From the NCBI RefSeq assembly GCF_039539345.1, contig NZ_BAABCY010000079.1, positions 12,487 through 76,486 of the forward strand: a DNA stretch of 64,000 nucleotides, in the 5' to 3' direction. Each line of letters opens with the position of its first letter. Position 1 is the stretch's first letter. The notes below the pieces were generated by a model. It saw nothing but the letters and a program-made list of their open reading frames with translations. It made no database searches and was not told the DNA's origin. Of the stretch, positions 37,472 through 46,499 are shown one piece after another. Both the position numbers and the translations under genes were made by a program. This DNA is from Snuella lapsa. Its GTDB lineage: Bacteria; Bacteroidota; Bacteroidia; Flavobacteriales; Flavobacteriaceae.

Positions 37472-37741
37472 ATGAATTTAGAAAACATTTATATCGACGA
37501 ACTCATTGTTATGCGTGAAAAAGCAAGACAATCAAAAAATTACAAATTATCGGATAACATAAGGGACTTTTTAGACAGCAAACATGTATTCGTTTTTGAT
37601 ACACCTAATGCGCAGGTAGTCTATCACAGAACAACAGGATCACGCGAAGATCTCATCAATGAGTTGAAAAAAGAACAACGGGCCCAAAAGCTATTTGATG
37701 CCTGGTTGTATTCTGTAAACAAAACTTTAAAAGCATCTTAA
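37472..37741 (+). CDS. Stand-alone protein resembling the CysRS C-terminal region
   Basis: The protein is 89 aa. The stretch IVMREKARQSKNYKLSDNIRDFLDSK, quoted here in parts as REKARQSKNYKLSDNIRD, followed by VFVFDTPNAQVVYHR, has the pattern R-x2-AR-x2-K-x-[YF]-x2-[SA]D-x-IRD-x-L of the C-terminal tail of cysteinyl-tRNA synthetase. There is no catalytic domain. It may be a detached tRNA-binding module; the role is unknown. The next gene starts 2 bp after its stop, so the two are probably co-transcribed. Confidence 0.6.
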   Translation: MNLENIYIDELIVMREKARQSKNYKLSDNIRDFLDSKHVFVFDTPNAQVVYHRTTGSREDLINELKKEQRAQKLFDAWLYSVNKTLKAS

Positions 37742-37743
37742 TC

Positions 37744-38079
37744 ATGAAAACTTTTAAAAATGCATTCTATAAAAACCGGCTAAAGGCATTTATTCTAACC
37801 TATTGTGCCAAGGCAAACTACACCTGTACAAGCCAAGAAACGGAATTTATTAAGTCCAGAACAAACATTGATAATTTAGATCACATTCACTGTGAAATAA
37901 ATAAACATAACGACTATCAAATCATTCAAAAAATAGTGCATGGTATTAATAAATACGGTTACACTAAAAATGAGATAGAAAGCCTGCTCAATGAGATGAA
38001 GGAAATGATTGAAATTAGTAGTGACTATAATTTATTAAAACAGAATACCTACAGAGGATTAAAATATATTCTAAGGTGA
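37744..38079 (+). CDS. Hypothetical protein, 111 aa
   Basis: This is a soluble, basic, mainly helical protein without signal peptide. It contains three Cys near the N-terminal half (TYCAKANYTCTSQ and HCEINKH), and a helical C-terminus (ESLLNEMKEMIEI). No family is recognised. It begins 2 bp after the CysRS-tail-like gene and appears to form a two-gene unit with it. Confidence 0.55.
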   Translation: MKTFKNAFYKNRLKAFILTYCAKANYTCTSQETEFIKSRTNIDNLDHIHCEINKHNDYQIIQKIVHGINKYGYTKNEIESLLNEMKEMIEISSDYNLLKQNTYRGLKYILR

Positions 38080-38105
38080 CATATTAAAACTGTAAAACTC
38101 CTTTA

Positions 38106-39356
38106 TTAGTAATAATCAATCGTTCTTTCTATTAGCATATAAAGAGGTTCATTTTTTTCGCTATCTGAAAGCACACAGGTTATCCAATTTCCTTCGGGAT
38201 CATAAGTATATTGAGCTGTAAACTCTGATACTTTTTTATCCTTTTTAAATAATGCATGGCTTATATGATTGCCTTTTTCATTATAGATGTCTATAGATTT
38301 TCGTTTCTCTCCTTCTACTATCATTTCCATTAATTGATGATCTGTATTAAAAATTTTAGTGGTAGTATACTCTAAAGCGCCCTTATCGTCATAGTCGTAA
38401 ATAACATGCTTTTCATTGTTATCCACATACTCATGCGCTCTCTTAAATGTTTTTATACTGCCTTTAATTTTCAAAAACCCTGCTTTACTTGGCATTTGTT
38501 CCACAATCTTAATTTCCTCTTTTATTTTATCTCCTTCTGTATATTTATACTTCCAAGTCGTCATGCTCTTATCAAACATTTTCATTGGTGGGATACCCTT
38601 TTGTAACGCTCTTTTCTCTAAAATCTGTTTTTTATTTTTCAATAGACCATTTTCCAAATATTCATATTCCAATTGAACAGCGATGGTGTCAATAGTTTTA
38701 GGATCTAAAGGACCTATTTGCGTGGTATCGACATACATATATTTCTCTTTCAATAAACTACCCCTTTCATCAAATAATTCAAAATGATGGTTGTTTTTAA
38801 GTGCAATATTATCATATTCTGCGAGCTGCAAATCAGCTGTTGTATCATCATTTGAAAGATAATATCTGTGATAATCTTCGTCGGTAAGATCCCTGCTTAA
38901 ATATTTATAAAATATTTTTTTAAACCATCCCTTGATTGGAACAGACCGTTTATTCCATCTCGTTTTTTCAAGACGTCCCAAAGAATCATAGGTCATTTTT
39001 AATACGATACTATCATTTAATTCAAACATTGTCATCACAGCCTTAACTACATTTTGATTTTCATCGTAGTAATAATTATCTTTTAAATAATACGCTCCCT
39101 TATTGTTAGGATAGTATATTTCTGTTGCCAAACCACGCTCATTATACACTATTTTTCCTGTAAAAAAGTTTTCTCTAATTGGGTAATCTGACCTTATTTT
39201 AAAAACAGGCTTTTCTTTGATAATTTGTCCATTTGTTACTTCAACTTTAAAAAGTTTGGCATCAATACTTTTTATTTGGCTTTCGTTATTTGCAGCTTGG
39301 GACCAAGAAGCCAGACCCACTAATGTTAACATCCATATAAATAATAAACTTTTCAT
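38106..39356 (-). CDS. Secreted protein with YD/RHS-like repeats, function unknown
   Basis: The protein is 416 aa with a signal peptide ending near SWSQA (residue 20). The mature part consists of degenerate repeats of the type Y-x-Y-[DN]-x-x-G-x-[LV] followed by a charged strand: KIVYNERGLATEIYY, MTYDSLGRLEKTRW, FELFDERGSLLKEKYM, YDYDDKGALEYTT, YTYDPEGNWITCV. This is the rhythm of the RHS/YD and related beta-strand repeats, but far shorter than Rhs toxins and without a toxin tail. It is probably a periplasmic or surface beta-structure. Convergent with the two-gene unit to its left (27 bp between stops). Confidence 0.65.
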   Translation of the reverse strand: MKSLLFIWMLTLVGLASWSQAANNESQIKSIDAKLFKVEVTNGQIIKEKPVFKIRSDYPIRENFFTGKIVYNERGLATEIYYPNNKGAYYLKDNYYYDENQNVVKAVMTMFELNDSIVLKMTYDSLGRLEKTRWNKRSVPIKGWFKKIFYKYLSRDLTDEDYHRYYLSNDDTTADLQLAEYDNIALKNNHHFELFDERGSLLKEKYMYVDTTQIGPLDPKTIDTIAVQLEYEYLENGLLKNKKQILEKRALQKGIPPMKMFDKSMTTWKYKYTEGDKIKEEIKIVEQMPSKAGFLKIKGSIKTFKRAHEYVDNNEKHVIYDYDDKGALEYTTTKIFNTDHQLMEMIVEGEKRKSIDIYNEKGNHISHALFKKDKKVSEFTAQYTYDPEGNWITCVLSDSEKNEPLYMLIERTIDYY

Positions 39357-39826
39357 TATTCTTAAGTTAAGTGAAATTATTGTTTTAAGAAATTGGCATT
39401 TAAAAATTTATGGTAAATAGAACAATGCACCGGTTTCTGAAAAGTTCAAAAAACAACACAGCTAGTCCATTTTTGTCTTAAGGATAAACTCCTAGGTTTA
39501 TGTACTATCCTTATTTCAAATTTCCAACTTCGACTAAGTAATTTAATCCTTAAAATGATTTTACGAAATGATTTATATCATTTAGCTGCGCTAATTTTCA
39601 ATGAAGACAAAACAACTAAACATTAAAATATCATTAGTAAAATTATTCTTGTAGTATTCAGATGTTTAATTGCTTCGGGAGTTAACAATTAGAAGAAAAC
39701 CTTGAGAATTATCATCAAGTAGCCATAATTCACCGGTATTTACAAAACACCAAAAGTTCTATAACTTGTAAAATGTATTCTATCCCAACAAAAGTACTCG
39801 AGCTCTAACACGTAATCAAAATGGCA
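39357..39826. other. Intergenic stretch of about 470 bp, nothing recognised
   Basis: AT-rich DNA between two minus-strand genes. I found no reading frame with coding character, no tRNA cloverleaf and no strong terminator. Confidence 0.4.
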
Positions 39827-40183
39827 CTAAAATGCCTTTGACTCCATTTTATTAATATCAAAAAATTCCTTTGTAGCATTTAAAGCTATGTTATTATCAA
39901 ATCCCTTACATGTATATATAATTATTGACAAAAATTTCTCCGATGACCAATAATACAAGGAAATTCCAGAATCAATTAAAGGCACAAAAGCATCGTACCC
40001 TTGATTTTCCTCCTTGCCATCTCCGCCTGGTGAAAAAATTATAGGTTGTCCATACATTCTTAAATGCAATGTTTTTGTGATTTCTTTAAAATAGTGTTCA
40101 ATTAATAATTTATCTACTATTTCATTAAAAAACCCTTCCATAAGGAGTCTTTGTCTTGTAATGGTTGGTGCTAAATCTTTCAT
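39827..40183 (-). CDS. Degenerate S-adenosylmethionine decarboxylase-like protein
   Basis: The protein is 118 aa without signal peptide. The core VPLIDSGISLYYW, then FLSIIIYTCKGFD, resembles the active region of prokaryotic AdoMet decarboxylase, where an E-S-H-x-[TS]-x-H-T-W stretch is followed by a [FY]TC. Here the Ser that becomes the pyruvoyl group and the following Cys are retained, but the preceding Glu is Asp and the two His positions are Gly and Tyr, so self-processing is doubtful. The N-terminus begins KDLAPTITRQRLLMEG, and a FSPGGDGKEENQG loop follows. The role may be regulatory or a changed chemistry; this assignment is by eye only. Confidence 0.5.
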   Translation of the reverse strand: MKDLAPTITRQRLLMEGFFNEIVDKLLIEHYFKEITKTLHLRMYGQPIIFSPGGDGKEENQGYDAFVPLIDSGISLYYWSSEKFLSIIIYTCKGFDNNIALNATKEFFDINKMESKAF

Positions 40184-40266
40184 ATATACTATTTTAAAAT
40201 TGAACGTCTAACCAGATATTTTTAATTTAATTCCCAAATGAGTCCTTAGTAAAGGAGCTAAATGAT

Positions 40267-41469
40267 TTAGAAATACTTCATAATGGTAAGTCCTATAAAA
40301 CTATCATTTCTAAAATTCGACAAAAAAGTCTCATCTTCGGCAATACTACTAAAAAATCGCCCTTCTAATTCAAGCTTCATTGTACTTCCAATTCTTCTTG
40401 AGGCTTCAACCCCTATTATTTTACTACTTTTTCCTAAATCGCTTATTACTCCTAACAAAATGGAGGTATCCTGAACATCATTAAATGCGATTCTTGAGCC
40501 CACAAATATGTCGTTTTGCAAGGCATTTAACGCAAACTCATTCCGGTCATCAAAAAGATACTCACAAATCAAACCAATATCAACCCCTAAACTTTTTATA
40601 TTACTAACAGTATACTCTAAACCAGCCGTTAAAGCCATGACTCTTTGAAGCTTTCCAGATCTGTAAATAGATTCCAATTTCCACATGAAGGCATTTTTGG
40701 TTATTTGCAGATCGAGACCCACTTGATGAATAATAGGATAAATTGCTCTAATGCCTACTTCGCTACTCAATTGTAGTAGAGGCTCCCTTCCCGTACCATA
40801 AAAATAAGACACTCCTAAATCTAAGCTATTAAAGCTGTTACTATACCTTATGGCAATATCCTGATGCCATTCTTTAGCAGCGCTTTCATATAGTACATTA
40901 TTAGTACTTACGATTATTGGAAATCTAAATCGTCCTTTCTCTCCTGGCAAGGTTCGCTTTCTATGATACGGCAAATAGAAAAAATCCAAAGTACCCTGCC
41001 TGGTATTTATTGAAAACTGCAAAAGGGGTTGACCCAGTTTTTCTTCGCCATCAAAACTCTCAATAGCATCGGTTTGATTTATAATATCTACCAGATGATT
41101 ACTTTCTGTAACGCCCCAGAATACTTTCTTCAGGCCAATGCTCAACTCCCAATTTCTTTTCACCTTAAGAAAATAGAATTCCCTAAAATCGAAATGTGTC
41201 CTTTCTTTATCCCGGTCAAATCTAACAAACCCTTCTACATTTAAACTAGTATCATCGGCATTCCATTCAAAGGTATATCTTGGCCTAAGTGCAACTGATG
41301 GAAAATAATTATTCTGTCCATCGAAAGAAGGGTCTTCCATAAAATACCTGTTTTCCAATTCAACATCCAAATCTAAGGTATGATTGGACAAATCAATTCC
41401 CTTCCTTTTTTGAGCATGACCCAAATTCAGAAAAGCGACTATCATTATAACTATTAAACTGAATTGCAT
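40267..41469 (-). CDS. Outer membrane beta-barrel protein of the RND operon
   Basis: The protein is 400 aa with a signal peptide ending near HAQ (residue 19). Alternating amphipathic strands with many aromatic residues (RYTFEWNADDTSLNVEGFVRF, quoted in part) and a C-terminal aromatic FIGLTIMKYF indicate an outer membrane barrel. It starts 89 bp after the outer membrane lipoprotein-sorting gene and is the last gene of the run DUF2461 - RND - LolA-like - barrel. In related operons a protein of this kind accompanies MMPL/RND exporters. It could be the outer membrane acceptor or channel for the exported lipid, which is inference. Confidence 0.7.
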   Translation of the reverse strand: MQFSLIVIMIVAFLNLGHAQKRKGIDLSNHTLDLDVELENRYFMEDPSFDGQNNYFPSVALRPRYTFEWNADDTSLNVEGFVRFDRDKERTHFDFREFYFLKVKRNWELSIGLKKVFWGVTESNHLVDIINQTDAIESFDGEEKLGQPLLQFSINTRQGTLDFFYLPYHRKRTLPGEKGRFRFPIIVSTNNVLYESAAKEWHQDIAIRYSNSFNSLDLGVSYFYGTGREPLLQLSSEVGIRAIYPIIHQVGLDLQITKNAFMWKLESIYRSGKLQRVMALTAGLEYTVSNIKSLGVDIGLICEYLFDDRNEFALNALQNDIFVGSRIAFNDVQDTSILLGVISDLGKSSKIIGVEASRRIGSTMKLELEGRFFSSIAEDETFLSNFRNDSFIGLTIMKYF

Positions 41470-41558
41470 TTTAAAAACATTTACAAGAAATTGGGAACTT
41501 AATTGCAGTCCCCAATTTCAATAATCAACCAACTAATTAAAATCTGAGCAGCATGATT

Positions 41559-42320
41559 TTAACTTCTTTTTAAAGCATTTTGGGTAAAGTCTTCATCAGT
41601 TAAATTACTATCAAAATCATAGTTTAAAAACTCCAACAGGGTTTCCTTTTTACTTTGATGATTAACCATATTAAGACGAGATGCTCTCCAATATTTTCCT
41701 TTATAAATATTATAATTGCTATAGATTAGCGTTTTTAACAGCGCATTCTTTCGGTCATAGAATTCAATTTTTTCTATACGGTAACCGGCATCCTTATTAT
41801 AGTTGACCACTCTTCTGGTATAACCTGATTTTGGATCGACCGGATATTGCTCAACCACCAAAAGATGCTCATCTTCTTTCAAAAATTTATAGGTATACTT
41901 CTCGACTTCTTGGGATGACAGATCTTCATAGGCAAACTCGCTACCTACAAAGGGACCTGATTTGTTATTGGATGAAATACGCTTCACCCTTTTAATTGAT
42001 GGTAAATACAACCATTGGTCGTCTGCCCCTACCTTATGTGTGTAAGTTAAGGTAGACGTTCCCTTAACATCTTTAGGACTACTAAAAACAATTAAGGATT
42101 TATCTCCGTCTTCAACCAACTCGAGGGTACTAACTTCTAAAGCACGTTCACTCACCTGTCCGTTCTTATTCTTTAAGACCATTTTTAATGTGGAAGTAGA
42201 ACTCCTAAATCCAAGATCAGCTCTTTCAGCTGCTTTTGCTATCTCTAAACCTCTATCCTGTGCTTGAATTGCATTATAAATGACAAGCGATAGAACTACT
42301 GTTAATAAAACATTTTTCAT
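41559..42320 (-). CDS. Outer membrane lipoprotein-sorting (LolA-like) periplasmic protein
   Basis: The protein is 253 aa with a signal peptide ending near QAQ (residue 21). The fold is that of the LolA/DUF1329-like outer-membrane lipoprotein-sorting family: TLKMVLKNKNGQVSERALEV, VFSSPKDVKGTSTLTYTHKV, the conserved WLYLPSIKRVKRISS, FVGSEFAYEDLSSQE and RVVNYNKDAGYRIEKIEFYD. Such proteins are regularly encoded next to RND/MMPL transporters and are thought to receive a lipid in the periplasm. It lies 20 bp after the RND gene. Confidence 0.88.
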   Translation of the reverse strand: MKNVLLTVVLSLVIYNAIQAQDRGLEIAKAAERADLGFRSSTSTLKMVLKNKNGQVSERALEVSTLELVEDGDKSLIVFSSPKDVKGTSTLTYTHKVGADDQWLYLPSIKRVKRISSNNKSGPFVGSEFAYEDLSSQEVEKYTYKFLKEDEHLLVVEQYPVDPKSGYTRRVVNYNKDAGYRIEKIEFYDRKNALLKTLIYSNYNIYKGKYWRASRLNMVNHQSKKETLLEFLNYDFDSNLTDEDFTQNALKRS

Positions 42321-42340
42321 TTTTTTTTCGTTTTTAATTG

Positions 42341-44719
42341 TTATCTGTAATATAAAAGTGCTGTATACTTCTTCTTTGCTTTTTTCACGGGGCTCACTAT
42401 TATAAGTAATGCAGGCAGTAGGAGAAAATCAATTATTAAAGCTGCAATAATTATAACTAGGGTAATACTGGCCATGTAGCTATTTAGCGCAAAGGACGAT
42501 GTCGATAATACCGCGAATCCGGAGAGTAAAACCACTGTAGTAGTCACCAAAGCTTTGCCTACTGTTTGAAAAGCATATTCGACCGCCCTTTGAGGACCAT
42601 ACCCATACTCTCTTCTGGCTCTTAGGAATTTACTCATGAAGTGTACGGTATCATCCACAATGATCCCAAGTGTCATTCCAAACACAATCACCATTCCGGT
42701 GTTAATTTGTGATTTGTACAATGCCCAGATACCAAAGCCCACCAGTACTGGCGCAACATTAGGAATTAGACTCAAGACCCCAAGTTTAAAATTCCTCAAT
42801 GCCAACATAAGCACTAATGAAATTAGTAGTAGAGCTACAATATTACCTTTAAACATACTTTCGGCTTGCCTAAACCCTAGTTTAGAGAACATGAGCATAG
42901 GGCTTACCCCTATGGCATGCATGGCGTTAGGTGTATTTTGCTTTAACCAATCCTCTCCTCTTTTGGCAAATGCGATCATATCTGGGCTATCAAGGTTTTT
43001 AACCGTAACCGTTACTCTGGATTCAGATTTATCAACATTAATCTGATTATTTAGATCCAGTCCAAAAGGCAAGGACAATTCATAAAGTAATAAATACTGA
43101 GCGGCTTCCTCTCGTGATTCCGGAATTTTATAATAGTCCTCATCATCACCATGCATTGATCTATTAATGCGTCTCGCCACTTCACTAAAGGCATTAACAT
43201 GTATTACTTCCGGTTGTCTATATAACCAGTTCTCAAATTCATTCAACTTTTGTAAGTATTCCGGGCTATTTATGCCTCCGCTCTCTCCACTACCAACGGA
43301 ATACTCTACATTGTATACCCCGGTTAAATTTTCACTTATATAATCGGTATCCGATCTAAATTCAACCGATTTATCAAAGTAATTAATGAACTCATCGTTA
43401 AAGCTATTTTTAGTAGACAGATAAGTTAAACTGCCAATAAGACCAAATGAAATGAACGTAATCATTATAGGCCTGCCAATAACCAAACGGGACAAACCGG
43501 TATACCAATCAAGATCACGACCTCCATTCTTCCCGGTTACCTCTACCATCCTTTTCTTAAAGGGCAAAATAGCCATAAGTGCCGGCAATGTAGTAGTAGA
43601 AAACAGAAATGCCATCGTCATACCAAAAGCCACTATATTTCCCAAATCCCAAAAGGGTGGTACATCCCCAAAATTCATGGTTAAAAACCCTATAACCGTT
43701 GTTAGACTGGTTATAAAAACAGGCATAAAATTTAACCTTAGAGACTCTATTAAGGCATCGTATTTATCCAGACCATCCTTTTTAATTTTCTGAAGCATGG
43801 TCATAAGTATATGTATACTATCTGCCACTGCCAGGGTTAAAATCATGGTAGGAAATACCGATGAAGGCGGCGTTAATTTTATGCCCATAATACCCACAAA
43901 GCCTAATGTACTTATTATGGAAAACAAGACCACCAACAGGGTAGCGAATGTACTTTGCAAACTTCTTGTTAACAGGAAAGTCGTTATTATAACAATGAGC
44001 AGCATGATACCCGTTAAGCCCATATCTTTCAGTGAAGCTTCAAAAAAAGCAGTATTTAAAGGCACCATACCGGAAGTATGTATATCGAACTGAGGATAGG
44101 CCTCTTGAAATTCATCTACCATCTTCCTAACAAAACTCATAACCTCGGGAACTTCTTTAGCACTGTCCTTACCAGGAAGCCTAACCGTAATATTAACTGC
44201 GGTAACACTACCCGATTCGTTGATAATTCTATTGACCAACATGGGCTCTTTTAAAGCTATATCCCTTATCGCCTGTATCTCCAATTTACTTTTGCTCTGA
44301 GAATCGTATGACAAATCATCAACATAAAGGTCATCACTCTCGGCCCTGGTGTGCTGAAAATTTGTTATGGCATCTACCCTCGAAGAATATGGGGTATTCC
44401 AGGCATTATTGGTCAGGGCTTCTATCGCCATTAAGTTCTCCCTGGTAAATACATTTTTGTTTTTTGGAGACAATACTAAAAGAACATTATCATCTTTGGT
44501 GTACTTATCCTGCAATGCATCAAATGCTTCCAACTCAGGATTAGACTCACTAAAGAAAACATGATAATCGCCATCAAATTTCATCGTTCCTTGTAACCCC
44601 ATAGCTATAGTTAGAGCAATGGATGTAATTAACACATACCATTTATGTTTGATAACAAACCTGCCCCATTTAATGGCAAACATGTTTGCGGAATTTCTTA
44701 TTTTTTTAAACGCATTCAT
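42341..44719 (-). CDS. RND/MMPL-family exporter
   Basis: The protein is 792 aa with about 12 membrane helices in the two-fold RND arrangement. One helix is near residue 30, followed by a periplasmic loop, five helices between about 230 and 400, another at about 417-437, a second periplasmic loop (about 440-620) and five helices from about 625 to 785. The motif GMTLGIIVDDTVHFMSKFLR in the second half and MILTLAVADSIHILMTM in the first are the paired TM4-type acidic motifs of the HAE3/MMPL branch. The exporter is probably proton-driven and moves lipids or hydrophobic compounds to the LolA-like partner. It begins 2 bp after the DUF2461 gene. Confidence 0.88.
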   Translation of the reverse strand: MNAFKKIRNSANMFAIKWGRFVIKHKWYVLITSIALTIAMGLQGTMKFDGDYHVFFSESNPELEAFDALQDKYTKDDNVLLVLSPKNKNVFTRENLMAIEALTNNAWNTPYSSRVDAITNFQHTRAESDDLYVDDLSYDSQSKSKLEIQAIRDIALKEPMLVNRIINESGSVTAVNITVRLPGKDSAKEVPEVMSFVRKMVDEFQEAYPQFDIHTSGMVPLNTAFFEASLKDMGLTGIMLLIVIITTFLLTRSLQSTFATLLVVLFSIISTLGFVGIMGIKLTPPSSVFPTMILTLAVADSIHILMTMLQKIKKDGLDKYDALIESLRLNFMPVFITSLTTVIGFLTMNFGDVPPFWDLGNIVAFGMTMAFLFSTTTLPALMAILPFKKRMVEVTGKNGGRDLDWYTGLSRLVIGRPIMITFISFGLIGSLTYLSTKNSFNDEFINYFDKSVEFRSDTDYISENLTGVYNVEYSVGSGESGGINSPEYLQKLNEFENWLYRQPEVIHVNAFSEVARRINRSMHGDDEDYYKIPESREEAAQYLLLYELSLPFGLDLNNQINVDKSESRVTVTVKNLDSPDMIAFAKRGEDWLKQNTPNAMHAIGVSPMLMFSKLGFRQAESMFKGNIVALLLISLVLMLALRNFKLGVLSLIPNVAPVLVGFGIWALYKSQINTGMVIVFGMTLGIIVDDTVHFMSKFLRARREYGYGPQRAVEYAFQTVGKALVTTTVVLLSGFAVLSTSSFALNSYMASITLVIIIAALIIDFLLLPALLIIVSPVKKAKKKYTALLYYR

Positions 44720-44721
44720 GA

Positions 44722-45330
44722 TTATTTATTTAAAATAGTTTTAAAAGTATCTATCACAGCTCTCGACATACGCCAGTAGGTGAGTAACAATTCGTCCAAC
44801 CCTTCGTTGTCAATAATATGTACAGGCAATAGGGTTTGAAAAACCATACTGTTATTCCCTTTAATAATTGCTCCAAAGGTGCTTTTAAAATGAGGCTGTT
44901 CTGTCAAAGCATCAATTTTGTGCATTTCAAGTGCGAGCCTTTTCATTTGAGCTGGTTTAATCTTAAAGCAACCTAAGGCTACTTTTATGTACCGAGCCCC
45001 TATTTCTATATAAAACCCAGGTTCTTCCTTAGATTTCCTACCCCTGACACTTATTAAAGCCGATTGAAACAGCTTATAAGGTTTACCATCTTTAACAAAT
45101 CTCATGTCCTTTTGAATCCTAAACACCGCATCACTGGTTTGAATTTTTATGGCAGTATCTTCATCCTTAATAGTTTCCAACAGGTCATGGATAAAACGTT
45201 GAAATGGTAATTTCACATAATGTTCATAATTGGATTTGTTTAATAAGAACCATTCCCGATTATTATGTCTTTCGAGTCCTTCGAAAAACTCGATATAGTC
45301 CCGTGTAAAGTATTTTGTAGTCGTTTCCAT
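44722..45330 (-). CDS. DUF2461 (TIGR02453) family protein
   Basis: The protein is 202 aa. The family signature is clear: FFEGLERHNNREWFLLNK at the start, VFRIQKDMRFVKDGKPYK in the middle and GFYIEIGARYIKVALGCFKI. No signal peptide. The family is widespread and functionally uncharacterised. It is the first gene of the RND operon, ending 2 bp before the exporter start, and its coupling to lipid export is unusual enough to note. Confidence 0.85.
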   Translation of the reverse strand: METTTKYFTRDYIEFFEGLERHNNREWFLLNKSNYEHYVKLPFQRFIHDLLETIKDEDTAIKIQTSDAVFRIQKDMRFVKDGKPYKLFQSALISVRGRKSKEEPGFYIEIGARYIKVALGCFKIKPAQMKRLALEMHKIDALTEQPHFKSTFGAIIKGNNSMVFQTLLPVHIIDNEGLDELLLTYWRMSRAVIDTFKTILNK

Positions 45331-45488
45331 TTTATATTATTTGCCAGAACATGTCTGCTTTATCTCTTATTATGATTGAACTGTTTTAAAGTTTCAATGC
45401 AAAGAAATAGAACAGATAGGGTTTAGATTATTCAAAAAAGCCCAATGTTTTGACTAAAAAGTCCAGACTACTGTTTTGAAGTATTTTG

Positions 45489-46349
45489 CTAGTCTGTTTT
45501 TCTATAAGATGACGGTGTAGCACCGTATTTTAATTTAAAAGCCCTGCTAAAATGTGCAGCACTTTCAAACCCACAGTCATAGGCGATCTGGGATACACTA
45601 TCGGTATTTAAAGGCAATAGTTCGGCCGCCTTTTTAAGCCTTCTTTCTAAGATCCATTTTCCCGGACTAGAATTATAATGGTTCTTAAAATCCCTTTTAA
45701 AGCTCGATTTGCTTCTATTACAAAGCTTGGCAAACTGATCTAAATTTAGGTTGTAACAAAAATTGGCTTCCATAATATTAGGCAACGAAGGAAGTTCATT
45801 TAAAACAATATGCTTTAAGTACGAAGCGATTTTTAAATTATCCTTACTGTTTGCCAAACTTAAAATAAGTTCCTTGGCCTTTAATTGTAAAATACTATTC
45901 AAAGGCTTATTGGTGTTATGGAAGTACCCCAATAAGGACTGGAAAAACGTTTCCAGTGCAACCCCCATATTAATTGGTTCTATAACAAACGTATCCGCCC
46001 CTTCAATATGTTTAATAGGGATCTTCTTTACATCGTGGCTTAAACTGGATGTAATGATCGCATCCGAAAAAAATACGCCAAGCATGCAAAACTCTTCACT
46101 GAAGTTTTGTTTAATAACAGATGCTCCCTTTTTCACATATAATGCTTCCCCCTTTTTTACCGGCCATTGCGATTCTTTTGTACTCCATGTTTTTTTACCG
46201 CTTAAAATGTAAACGATATAATCGTACCTCGACCATATTTCTACCGTGTCCTGGTCTAAAGGACACTTATATTCAACAAACAAAAGATTATCGACCTCAA
46301 ACTTGTTGGGTATGATATCACTTTTCATTATAGAATAAAAGTCGTACAT
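45489..46349 (-). CDS. AraC-family regulator (paralogue 2)
   Basis: The protein is 286 aa with the same layout as the regulator at 35161: an N-terminal sensor (DYIVYILSGKKTW, then LYVKKGASVIKQNF) and a C-terminal HTH_18 domain (FAKLCNRSKSSFKRDFKNHY, then VSQIAYDCGFESAAHFSRAF). The two match over their full length, including the start, which supports both start codons. It lies 158 bp upstream of the DUF2461-RND operon on the same strand and may regulate it. Confidence 0.9.
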   Translation of the reverse strand: MYDFYSIMKSDIIPNKFEVDNLLFVEYKCPLDQDTVEIWSRYDYIVYILSGKKTWSTKESQWPVKKGEALYVKKGASVIKQNFSEEFCMLGVFFSDAIITSSLSHDVKKIPIKHIEGADTFVIEPINMGVALETFFQSLLGYFHNTNKPLNSILQLKAKELILSLANSKDNLKIASYLKHIVLNELPSLPNIMEANFCYNLNLDQFAKLCNRSKSSFKRDFKNHYNSSPGKWILERRLKKAAELLPLNTDSVSQIAYDCGFESAAHFSRAFKLKYGATPSSYRKTD

Positions 46350-46499
46350 GAATTAAAGGACTCTTTTAAAGTAAAGACAAATTTAACTAATTTAAAAATG
46401 TCGCTATTATGCCCACTGTATACCCCCTTTAAATTGTATTCGAGAAAAGTGTATCTTAAGGCTTCAAATATTGCATCGCAACTGTTATATTAGATCATT

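Noticed and set aside
42636..44564. Several plus-strand open frames opposite the RND exporter
   Set aside because: They are antisense shadows of a membrane protein gene with intact family motifs on the minus strand.
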